A DNA stretch of 64,000 nucleotides from Enoplolaimus lenunculus. Its lineage: Eukaryota; Nematoda; Enoplea; Enoplida; Thoracostomopsidae. The stretch is taken from positions 62,001 through 126,000 of the forward strand of contig JASANG010000610.1 of the NCBI GenBank assembly GCA_030248215.1. Direction: 5' to 3'. The stretch's first letter is position 1. Every line of letters starts with the position of its first letter. The position numbers were made by a program, and so were the translations under genes. The notes under the pieces are model-generated. The model worked only from the letters and a program-made list of their open reading frames with translations, did not search any database and had not been told where the DNA came from. This document shows, piece by piece, positions 13,326 to 25,200 of the stretch.

Positions 13326-14309
13326 TGCTTCTATCGTCGACCATATGTCGACGAATAAGGCAAAATTAAATTGATTTTGTACAGATGATTATTAGTGCAT
13401 GGCGACTTATCACCTACCATTTCGTACTGTCACGTCACTTAAGTATAATGCTCGAGCTTGTAATATATCTTGCGTTTGGATTATCTGTTTATTGTTTTCC
13501 ATGCTTTGCTTTGTTAACCGTTGTTTCTGTTTAACATGGTTTATTATAGCCGTCAAATAACTTTCCCAAGAAATTTTTCGTTAAGAGCTTAAATTTACAC
13601 TAGCTAACACAGCGGTAATTAAATTTGGCAGCAGCGATCACTATTTGTTGTTAATAAGCCTTTTAACTTTCAAACATGTAAATTGCGATATTTTAAATTC
13701 GGTTATTTGCAGCATTTAATCTGGCTTTCTGATTTCTCATTTTTTAGTTTCACCACTGCAGCATTTTGTCTGTTTAAATAACCATTCTATACCTGTGAAA
13801 GATGCTATACGCATATGAGAATACGGACCCTGATCTCTGTGAAAGTTCTTACTAAACAGTAGACTCTGCATTTTGGCAGTGTAGCAAATATCGGGCTGCT
13901 CTGCATCATGCGTGTGTGGCAGGATGATCAGTTTTGGCGTACAGAGTCTTATTCGTGATGGATTGGCTGGGTTGCAGACACGCTTGAGTCCAATTTCAAA
14001 TTAAGTCGACGTTTATGCTTTAATATTAACTAGCCAGATTTTAGTTCATGGTGACAAAACTAGTACTGTTTTTGAACTTCCCGTTCTGAGCATGCAGTGA
14101 GAAACAAGTTCAACTAGGAAATGCACCTCCCAGAAGCCTTTAACTGAAGTCCGCTTTGTGTTGTTGTTGTGGTTTCCCCCGTCGTAGCATCGCTATTGAC
14201 GGTGGCCGCCAAGAAGACCTCTAAGTTGCAGTAGTTCGAAGATTCTTCTCGGCTGGGTAAACAGATGTTCAACTTTCGCATTGAAAAACTGGCTCTTCAT
14301 CTTCGCAGG

Positions 14310-14768
14310 TCAGAGTGCGTCGCACTTTTCAATCAGATGTTTTACATCATCGACTTCCGCTTCGCAGAACGTGCAGGAGGGATCATCTTTTTGATGAATA
14401 CGGCCCAGGTATTGTCCAGTGATGGGGCAGTGTCCTTCGTTTCGCAGTTGGCAGATTGTTGTTCTACCAATCTTTGGAAGTTCGCGCTCTTGTTCACGGT
14501 TCGCTTGTGGCATGCCGCCACGGAACCACTTGTGCTTGATCTTCGAGTTCCATACGGTACGGGTCTTTCTCTTTATCAGAGAGATTGCCGTATCTGCATC
14601 AATTGGCACATCCATTTGCGGCTTTGCACAGCTTTCCTTCGCGACTTCGTCCACCTTCTCGTTGCCTGCAACGTCGCAGTGGCCCGGTACCCATTGGAAC
14701 GTCATTCTCAGTCGGCCGGGGGCCAAGAGAATCGCCAACTTGTTCCAGATACGTTCACAAGCTAACAA
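14310..14768 (-). mobile_element. LINE 3' fragment: RNase H C-terminus and CCHC finger
   Basis: The - strand frame encodes FQWVPGHCDVAGNEKVDEVAKES, split here as the RNase H motif WVPGHxDVxGNExxDxxAK, which carries the late catalytic His and Asp positions. About 90 residues later comes CTFCEAEVDDVKHLIEKC, a C-x2-C-x8-H-x4-C finger typical of the C-terminus of I/Jockey/R1-like non-LTR retrotransposons. The reverse transcriptase and endonuclease are absent, and the frame begins inside RNase H, so this is a 5'-truncated copy. The usual LINE end probably continues towards 14160. The + strand ORFs over this span are antisense shadows. Confidence 0.8.
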
Positions 14769-15421
14769 TCGACATCAAAGTAGAGGTTAACTTTTTAGTT
14801 ATGTCCCTGTCAGGGCTGGAGCAGCTACTCGCAGTCTTCATTTTGGGGGCTTCACTCATTAAGGGCTCCCACCCTTACAAATTTTAGTCTGTATGTGGAG
14901 GTAAAGTTATAGCTAGTGAACAAGTAAAAAAAGTAGTACGTGGCTGATAGTAGGAATAACTGAGGTAAAGTACCAAATGAAAGAAATACAAATCTGCGCT
15001 AAAATGTTTGTAAACGAGGGCGGTGTGATCATGTTTTATGCACAGTATGAGTTTTCGGTTTTGCAAGATTGGGAAGTGCTTGTTGTTTCTGGTTATTATT
15101 GGTGTCAACACTATTTTTGCATTGCGCGCACGATCAATAATTTATATTGTTCAGTAGCTTTATATGTAAAACATCATTTTTGTAGCTGAATATAAGGGAA
15201 TACAAAGTTACAAGTGTAAATCATAGTATCGATCGCATACGTATTTTTAAATAAACACCATTATAAAACAGCACTTACAAACACATTGACAAACACTGCT
15301 CGATTTTTGGAAACAACCTTGTACCTTTTAGTTAAATAAATTGCGTGTGTATTTGTGCTTTTTAGATTTACTTAGGTTTTTAAGTTGCTTCTGATCTATA
15401 TTTTTAACTTTGCGTTGGTAT

Positions 15422-18400
15422 ATGGCAGGCTGGACCTCTTTCTTCTCTCGAGATCCGTCAAAAGATTTTGCGTACACATTCGGACCCCTTATCTTTAAAA
15501 ACTCGGACACCTGTTGCTGGTCGCTGTTTAACGGAAATAGAAAGGTAGTTTTAAATGTAGATATGTACGTCAGAAGATGGACGGAAAAGGCGACGTTTTA
15601 ATTTATCGAAATTTTTGACATTTTTGGCCATAACGCAAAGTCATATCCAAAGTAAAAATATATTCACAAAATGCATAATACAGATGTATGTGAATAAAAT
15701 AAGTATTGAAATGAATTGGTAAGAGTTCACTAATATTTAACACAAACGCAGTTTACCAAACTTTAGACAGTGAGATACTTTGCAAGCATAATTACATAAC
15801 CACGGACTCGTTAACGACGTGCAATACTTTGAAATATGAAGAATTGTGTGCTCTATATCATGTAAGGAGCAATAAATGTTGCCAATTTAACGGATAAAAA
15901 ACGAACCGTTGTGCAGATACACTCAATCAGCTATTTTACTGCACCACTTTTCCTTCAAGTTATTTCAATAACTCTTTGTAGCTATATTGACAAGATACCT
16001 ATATATAATTTTCAAGCACTGAGTATGTATAACACACAGAGTGTACGTAAACATATGTCCTAAATATTTATTTGATCAGGCCATCGTAACAACAGTAGTC
16101 AGAATATGGTATAATCGTCACTATAAAACTTTGAATGTGTATGTGTGGTCTACCATTAGTTGTAAAATTGTAAAAATCAAAGTTCCGGTATGCAAAACCA
16201 AATTCCGCATTTGGAAAATTGGTATTCCTCAGACTTTGAACTTTCGACAAGCCCAAGATTTCCACCATTTTCTGAAATTGTGATTTTTACAGAATTTTCT
16301 TTCCGGGGGGATCAGAAGGTCGCGTTTTCCGCGCATCTCCTCTAACTGAACCTACTGCAACCGGGAATACACATGTGGATACTTGTGACCTCGGAAATGT
16401 TTTTAATCACCCCCGGTAATTTAGTTTCACAGTTGATTAGTTAGCTAGGCGGATACTGACTGAATGTTTTCGAATGCTAAATAGTCAGCCTAAGTGGTTG
16501 TTTCTGTTAAGCGTTGCAACAAGCTACATTTTTTCAAAATTGTGGCTTTTCGAGGGGATCCGCGCAAATGCTACCATTAGTTGTAAAATTTTAAAAATTG
16601 AAAATTTCTGAAGAAACAATATTTTTAAGTTTTTTTCTGAAATTTTATTTTTACAAAGATTTTGTTTCCGGGTGAATCAAAATGTGGCGTTTTCCTCGCA
16701 TGTCCTCACGTAAGTGCTTCTTAGAAATTCTGAGTTTCTGCATACGATTTTTTCAGAAAGATGGTTATGAGAAGCTTAAATGTTCACAAAAACTCAAATT
16801 ATATACTTCTTGGCCCGATTTTTTGTTAATTAAGATCTGTCATAAATATATATTTTAGGATGGATCAATTGTAAGCATATTTACATGCAGTGCTGATACG
16901 GTCAGTCCTTCAGAAGTAAGCATGTCTACAAACATCGAATATTTTCAGTTAGATGAAATTGTCTACCCTGCAATTTAGTTTAGCAATTTGTATTTTGCTG
17001 GTTATAATGAAGTAAACTAGGTGTGCATAACTCATTGTTGAACATTATGGGCTATATATGTACTAAACAGCTAAAGCCAATATTATAATTTCCTGAAGAT
17101 TGTTGAAATAATTTGTTCTGATTAACTTAGTGTTTGTACGTTGATTAGCGCTTGTGTTGTAAATTTATTTGCACTCGAAAATATTGTGCAGTACGGTGCT
17201 CGGTGGTAACAAACGATCGTATTCGATGTCAGATTCTTAAACATTGAACGTGCTTTATCCGATTTGGATTCGATTTCAAAAAGTCTAATCCAGCAAACTG
17301 AGTTGCAATGGAGTAAATCGTTTTTACATAAAACTTAGCATATGTGATCGTGTATCTCAATCCATGAATCAATGAACTGGGTGTAGATATTTCAAAATTC
17401 ATGTTTTTTGCCGGCATAAGGGAATGTTTCGAAATTAAGGAATTCGGATTCGGCTAAATCGCAATTATTTCGCGTTAAATCGCAATTATTTCGCGTTCGA
17501 ACTCAGTGAAATCGTTAGTTTTGTGCCACCCAGGTGCATTGCACATATCCGGTGTCATGAAAAAATTTTCCCTCCCCCATGAAAATACCCCCCGGCAAAT
17601 TTTCATTTTAAAATGTGCCCCCCTTGACAAGTTTTTTAGAGAAATGCCGAAAAAAGTGCCCACATGAATAGAAATTAGTCGTCCCGGCAATTTAAACTTT
17701 CTGTGACGTAAGCACTAAGCAGCACTACGACCAGTGGTGGTTTAGAGTGGCGTATTTTTATGTCAAAGTCAGACCTGTCAATTAAGTTTTTCAAATTCGT
17801 CGTTATTATTGTTACAGCGTTTTTAGTTACCCCTTCTCACATGAATATTTTCTTCACCCCCACTTTTCAACTTTAACTACGAAATTGTATATTTTTACAT
17901 CTTACTAGGATGTGCCGATACCAAAATTTTTGCCGATACAGATGCCGATTATTAAAATTTTGCCGATGCCGATTAAAACTTTAATACACCATGCTTAATA
18001 AGCAGATAGAATACTACATTACGTTATTATATGAAGGTTTAAACCCTAAACATCATAAACGATTATAATTTTATAAGAACGGATAATTTCAATTAATTTT
18101 TTCAAACACAAACGCAAAAGAAATAACAATTTTCCAGAGCAGAAACTATTGTGCGCAGAGAAATCAAATTGATAGCATTCCAACTGACTGTTTGTGCAAA
18201 AAGTATCGGCAAAGAATCGGCAATTTTTTGCAGCGCCGATGCCGATGCTCACGAAAAGTGCCGATTATTACCGATGCCGATTAATCGGCACATCCCTACA
18301 CCTTACCTTATTAAAATTTGAATATTTTGTCTGAAATTTTGCCACTAGAGATTCATTAAGCTGCGAAAAATTTCAATGTGGCAGCCAAAAACAGGAGCTG

Positions 18401-21400
18401 TTGCAAAGATTTCGGCGTTTGTAGGTTAGGTACTAAAGCTGTTTTGTCAGAAATATTTAAATATTCTGGGTATTTTGCTGAAGATATGCTTGAAGCTTTT
18501 GCATGAAGCTGTAGTCACGATTCTGGTGATTCTGTTCCATTCATAATATGGTCTCTATTGTGTTGAAGAAAAGTTTCGCTCACGTGAAGATCAAGGCGGA
18601 CTGTTTTTCCGCTCTGGACTACAGTAGAACAAGCTTAAGCTTTAGACTAATTTTTTGTTTTCGGCTTAGGTATAGGTTTATCCTTACGCTTAAGCTTAGG
18701 ATTTGGAATATGCTTATACTGCTGTTCCGGCCCTGTTCAATACATTGCCCAAAACTTTCATTTCCTGTGAGGTAGTATGAGAGGCCGAAAAATTAATTTT
18801 CCGTCGCCAATTATTTTCTTAATTTTAGCCGCATCCGATTTTTACAGTAGCAACGCTATTAATTCGCGGGTGTCTAGCGGGTTCTTTTATGCCAAGTTGT
18901 TGTTGCGAAGGGGTTATTAATAAACGCTGTAACATGTCACGAAATGTTTAAATTGTTGGAGTGTTGGCAAATTTCTATAATGGTGTATCTTTTTATTAAG
19001 TTTCTCTATAAAAATTTGCCCGGGGGGCACATTTTTATATTTAAATACGGCCGGGGGCCGGGTTGTAATCGGAAGTACATTTTGTCGGAAACGGAATCGC
19101 AATCAGATTTTTTGTCGGAATCGCAAGGTAAGTTTTAGTAATTTTATTAAAAAGTAGCGATCTACTAACGCTGTAAAACTTATGATATTAACGGAGTCCT
19201 GCCAATTCTCACAGCACTCAATGAAACCATAAATAACAGGACACAGATTGTCACTGCAGTAAGGATACTATCGAACCACAAATCGAGCTATACTTAAAAA
19301 TTTGTGGGGCTCACATCACTGTTTGCCGCTATGAAATAGTATTTAAAGTTTAGATTTTGTTATTTGTTTAAAAGTAAAACTTGAAATTTTCAATTGCAGT
19401 CACCTTTTGATAAGCAGTGAAGTAATTTGGTCTCCAGGATGCTCTTCAAGAAGTACGTGAGATTCTTTATTAAGAAAAAACACTCAGATTAAGTGCAAAC
19501 GAACGAAACAACAGACAAAATCTAAGTTCAAGCACTTTAAAAATTCATAACCGACAAATCACACATTCGGGTTTCGGAATAACCGCCAATCGGAATCGTA
19601 ACACAAATTTTTTCAGAATTTTATTCAGTATCGGAATTCCGTTCGAACCCTGGCCGAGGACATATTTTTATATATGTATATATATATATTTAGTTTGCTG
19701 CGGCAAAAGATGCAGTGCGCCGCTTGCGGACGCTTCGTCATCCAAATATATTGACGTACGTCGATCATTTAGAGGTAAGCTATCTGTACGAATACTGTCT
19801 GTGTTATTTTGCAAAACATGTTCGGCTAAGTTTTGTTGTTATCTCTAATTTTTAGTTTATTTTGCCATTCATTGTTTGTTAGTAAACGAATTCTTGTGTA
19901 AGTTTTGATTTTTGAGCAATGTATCAAAGCCTTAAACAGACCAAAAGTAGGTTGAATGTCTACAGTTACATATATCATGTTCCCCCTGGGCCAGATTTTT
20001 ACCGGGATCGGTATCAACCGGGATCTTTGGATATTACTGCAGAGTTGTCTTTTGACACAATTTTGTCGAAAAAATGAAGCGTGGAGTTGAAAAAATCAGG
20101 TAGGCAACAGTAAATTACGCACTGGCCTGGGATAGTGGCCGAAGGTCCCGGTACCGTGTTCGGTGTCGGATCCCGTTGGCTTCTCTAAGCTATGGGATGT
20201 TTGACGTTTACCTTCGATTTTTCGAACTTTATTTTGAGATACTTTGAATTTTTTCAGACCGACAGATTAGTGCATTTAGTGACCGATCATGTTGCATCGT
20301 TATCTGATTATATGTCTACTTGTGACAAACCTGAAAGTAGCTACAAGTCATGGGGCCTATACCAAATTGTGGTTAGTGTAGCATCGCTGCTATTATTGAA
20401 ATATTATCGATCGAATTTATTGTTAGCCTTGACGGGCAACTGGTTTACCTTTAAGATTTCTGTTGGCCTTTAATTTGACTAAAAGCCGTATTTTAGGAAA
20501 TTTGCTTAACGATGTCTGGTCACGTTTTTATTTTTTAAGCTTTCGATCAAGCTGGGTTGTATACAAAAAACATTGCGGAAACCGACATGGTTCGCCTAGT
20601 TGATGTGGCTATATGTGGAACTGGGTTTTAAAAATACCGGAAACGGAACCGTATAATGAAAATAATGCCGGCATTTCTATATTGAAGAAACTTCGGTATT
20701 GAAAAGTAACTCTCAGGTGCTGATCCTTTATTTTAACAAGTTCCATTACGATCTCCTAGAACACGATAGCATTGCGCTCCTGCGAATCAAATTAACATTA
20801 AAAAATGCTCAAAAAAATACAATTTCGGTTTTAAAACACAAATAGATCAATGCAGAATATACAAGAAAATCCTTTAAAAACCGCGTTTAATACGAGAACC
20901 GGATAGAAAAACACCGCACCTTTCTACCGGAACTGGAATTCTGGTTGCGCTATGCATGGAACTTATGCACATCTGTATATATTAGCAGTTTCATAGCGTA
21001 TTGTCAATGCTGCTAGCAGCAGTTTTGTAAACATTATGCTGTTTAGTTTTTCATTTTAGAGTGGTATCAAGTTTCTGTGCATCGATGGTAAAGTAACGCA
21101 CAATAACATCAACATTCATTCAATTTTCGTTGATGATCGCGGTGATTGGAAAATTGGAGGTTTGGAGTACGTGACGGCCGCTGGAAACAACGCAACTAAC
21201 ACTGGAGTCAACAAACCTTTTGCCTTAACGAAATACGATCCTCCCGAAATAAAGTCAGCAGTAGGAACCGCTCCAGGCACGAAACCATGGTAAGGCCAGA
21301 CGCGGTAAATGACTACTTACATTGTGTTTGTTTGTGCAATAAACTAGTCTGAGTTTTTAATTGAAATCGCCGCAGTTTTCCCGAATAAATATAGCAGTGT

Positions 21401-22245
21401 TTGCGTTTTTTAATTCAAAGTTACTTTGGTGGGTTTAGAGCTTAGTTTTTTCCTCAGTTTTATATTTACAGGTCGATCGATATGTGGGGACTGGGCTGTT
21501 TAATCTACGAAATATTCAATGGCGATTTAGATTCGGCATCTTCACTTAGATCTCCTAAAAAGGTTATTTTGTTGCAGCGTATCATTGAATATAAATTATA
21601 TCTGAGTATATGACGTTCTGCGCAGTTAGGCAAAAACTACTATTGTCAGCAAATGAACAAAACTCGATTATCGCTTGTAGCGGTATCTTTGATGTGAAAA
21701 GTACACGCATTTTAAATTTTAGTCTGAACCGTAGACATTAATAAATATTTCCCAATGAATAGTTTCGATGAATAATTGTGCAACATTTAAAATCAGTGAA
21801 TAAATCTATTAAAATATCTGAAATTTCTAATTTAGAAGCTAGTGTTCTGTTATCTGAAAAGTAGTGTCAAATTGTCATAAGATTTTTAAAGACGATGTTT
21901 AAACTCCAAGAAGTCTGTGAAATAATGAATATTAACACATGTTACGTAATATGTTGAAATGCGAGCAAAAAAGTTATTTCGGCGTGTTACAGTTTGATTG
22001 TTGTCTTATGAATTATTGTCATAGATAAATTCATAGCGCTTTGTAGGTATTGAGTACTTAGTTTCATATTATAATTATTGTTTTAGATTCCGAAACCCTT
22101 GCATAAAGTTTACGCTTCCTGTATTTCAAATAATCCTGCTCAAAGGCTTAGCCCAGAAGCATTGCTAAAGCATTGTCGCCAGTCAGCAGAAGGATTCATG
22201 AAAAATACATTTGTTGATACGATGATATTTTTAGAAAATTTTCAG
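15422..22245 (+). CDS. SCYL1: SCYL1 exons 1-7: pseudokinase domain
   Basis: Exons 1-7 encode residues 1-285. Exon 2 (16859-16915) is only 57 nt and encodes the VSIF strand that in active kinases would carry the ATP-binding lysine; no lysine is present there. Exon 3 encodes [15 protein letters not shown], the alpha-C/beta-4 region and the most recognisable kinase signature. Exon 4 gives WGLYQIV. Exon 5 holds the degenerate catalytic loop and DFG equivalents. Exon 6 gives [18 protein letters not shown], the kinase-fold subdomain IX helix. Donors are GTAGTT, GTAAGC, GTAAGC, GTTAGT, GTAAGG, GTTATT and, after exon 7, GC. Exons 1-4 and 6-7 end in phase 0; exon 5 splits the Trp codon TG|G. Confidence 0.93.
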
Positions 22246-25200
22246 GCAACCTTTTGAAATTTAATTTGTATAGTTTTCTTGGTATACTTCTTAAGTGTTT
22301 TGTGGAATAAACAAAATAAATTATAATCACTTTGATTTTCTGTTTTATGTATGTAAATGAAGTCGATGAATTTAATATGGTTGTATGTAACTCTACACTC
22401 AAATGTCTACCGAGTTCAACGCACGTATGTTACTACATCATGGTGTAACATTTCTTAGGTTAAAGAAGCCCGTGAGAAGCAGCAATTTTTCAGCAAACTA
22501 AACGAATCATTAGACTTATTTCCGAAAGATATTGCAAAGAACAAAATTTTACCGCAATTAATTAACGCATATGATTACGGCGATGCCGGTTCAGCAGTGC
22601 TTGCCCCGTTATTTAAGGTGAGTTATGTAATTTATTGTTAGTAGCTTTTCAATTATGAAGACTAAGATTGTTTAATTCATAGTGATGGATTTAAAACTAA
22701 AATAAAATTGTTGAATGAAGGTACTAGACTTGCAGCTCATGGTTGTGCGGAAGATTGAAAACTACTCGGAACCACGTATCGGCAGCTTCGCCGGAACCGA
22801 AACCTTATGTTAAGGAATTATGTAAATTTTAGCTACCAATAGCACTGTGTGATTATGTTAACGTTTACATTAAAATACGGACATGCTCTAGGCTGGCTGC
22901 TGTGACCTTTGTAATAAATAGTAGCGTAACAGGTATTCGCATGATATCATAACGGAAGCTGCAAAGTCAATTGCAGATTTTCTTAAGCCGGATGCCATAT
23001 CGATGGAGGCTTCAACCGGGAACCCCAATTCTGAACCGAAAGGCAAATCGATTTTGGGAGCTCGTGACGAGTAGGGGACCCGGTCACGGACTATTGCTAT
23101 GATTAGGATTTTTTTGTTTAGCTCGGCGTTCTGCTTGACAATGATGAATATCAGCAAAAAATAGTGCCTTGTGTTGTAAAGTTATTTTCATCCAATGACC
23201 GCGCCACTCGTGTCAAGTTGTTACAGCAGGTGAGCTTAATGCAGTTTAGTTCAGTTTTTGGTGATTACGATTTATGTTAGTGTGTATGTGACTAATTGTT
23301 TAATGTACGCACTTCATGGCGGAAATTATAAGAAACTACACTTGAACATTTTATTGCTATTTAATAAGTAGTCCGGAAGGTATAATTCCGTCGATGAATT
23401 GCTGATAGAGGTTATGATCAAATGTATCGCTCTGATAAAAAAACTATTTGATATTGTAGGTTGACCATTTTGTTACACATCTACAACCTGGTGTCGTAAA
23501 TGATAAAATATTTCCGAATATTGTACTTGGATTTAACGATACTAATCCTGCAGTCAGAGAAAGTACTGTAAAGGTAATGAGTGGTTCTTGTGTAGAACAT
23601 AGAGTATAAAAATGTAAGAGTACAATCACATATTTGCGATAATAAGTAACTCTGCTTAAATTATAATGTTGTTGCTCTAGCAGGGCGTAAAGCGGAACTG
23701 GATTATAACAGAATCGAAATTGAACCAGCAAATTTATACCGGAATTGTAATCGGAATAGGAATCGGAACTAGATATTTGGTGGCTGTACGGATAATTTGT
23801 ATTGACAAATGTTGATTTAGGGTGTCTGCTGGTTGGCAACAATTTTCAAAAAGGTTGCATGAACAAGTTGGCGATGATTTTTTGTTCTGTTAAAGCTAAT
23901 CTACAATCAGATATTAATAAGTTAACTCATCGAAAGCAATCTAATAGATAAATAATATAGAATTTTTATGCAACGTATCACAACAAGTAAAATTGAAATT
24001 AAAATTTCAAAATTCCGATTCCGATTGATTGTGCAATCGGAATCGGAACTCGTTTCGAATCGGAATTCTAATAAAAATCGTAATTTCGGTTGAACCCTGC
24101 GCTTTAGATATTAGAAGTGTAGCCTGGATTTTGAGCTCTTTCCTGATTGACTTTACCAGACGCCACGTAAAATTTTCCGGATGGACCCAAACATAAAAAA
24201 CTTCAATCATCAGGGTGCAATCGGAATTTCGATTCCGGTTAGAATTCCGATTCAAAACGAATTCCGATTCCGATTGCACAGTCAGTCGGAATCGGAATTT
24301 CCTCATTTTTATTTTAGGCCAACTTGTTGTGATATGTTGTTTAAAAATTCTGCATGATTTATGTATTATTAAACTGTTTTCGATGACTTAACTATCAATA
24401 ATTGATTGTAGTCTTGTTTTACAGAGCCAAATAATGATTGCCAATTTGTTCATGCGACGTTTTTGAGAATTGTTGCCAGCCACAGACATCCATAATCAAC
24501 ATTAACTTGTTTATCCAAATTATCCGTATAGTCATAAATTTGTAGGTCCGATTCCGGTATAAGTTTGCTGTTCCAATTCTGATCCCGGTATAATCTAGTT
24601 CCGCTTTGCACCCTGTCAAACACCTCTGCGTTCAAAAAAGCCTTGAAATTTGTTTGGCGAACTCACCGGTATGCGTGTATTTGGAAACATTCTAGAGCTA
24701 GTTAGTAGTTATCGATTAAAACAGCGATTTGTACTATAATATGAGTTATATCAGTTTAATTTAAGGTTGTACGCAGTTCAGCATTTATGCTAACGCTGAA
24801 TATAAAAATACATAACCAAAAATTAGCTTTACTGCTTGTGGGTTTCAAAATGTCATCGCGCTATCGATGTATTTGCTGATAAAAAACTTGTTTTGGTTTC
24901 TAGGCTATGATACACCTGGCTGCAAAATTAAACTACAACAACCTGAATACGGAACTCATGAAACATTTTGCGCGATTGCAAGGCAAAGATGATCAGCCTG
25001 GCATACGAACGAATACAACTATTTGTTTGGGCAAAATCGCGCCACATCTAAATGCTCAGGTACTTCCTTTACTGGTTCTTTTGCTTTTTTGTTAGTACTT
25101 TTCAAAAACAATGCTAGCTTCAATCTTTGGCTGGAACCGTATTCTGAGTTGCGTTTTGGCTATTATCATGGTTGTTAAAAACAAAGTGTAGCCTTTGAAG

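Noticed and set aside
14265-14887. Overlapping + strand frames of 100-166 aa
   Set aside because: Antisense shadows of the LINE RNase H/CCHC frame, whose motifs read only on the - strand.
15365-15421. Trans-splice or 5' UTR acceptor (TGCTTTTTAG) upstream of the SCYL1 ATG
   Set aside because: A single AG in AT-rich sequence is too weak without transcript data or a known leader in the species.
18349-18420. 72-nt open stretch between an AG and GTAGGT in SCYL1 intron 2
   Set aside because: It would fit in frame, but the protein alignment leaves no gap between exons 2 and 3 and its sequence is unlike the family.
18548-18775. ORF beginning MVSIV, first taken as the missing SCYL1 exon 2
   Set aside because: No proper donor, and the stretch at 16859-16915 matches the family (SIVSIF) with both splice sites.
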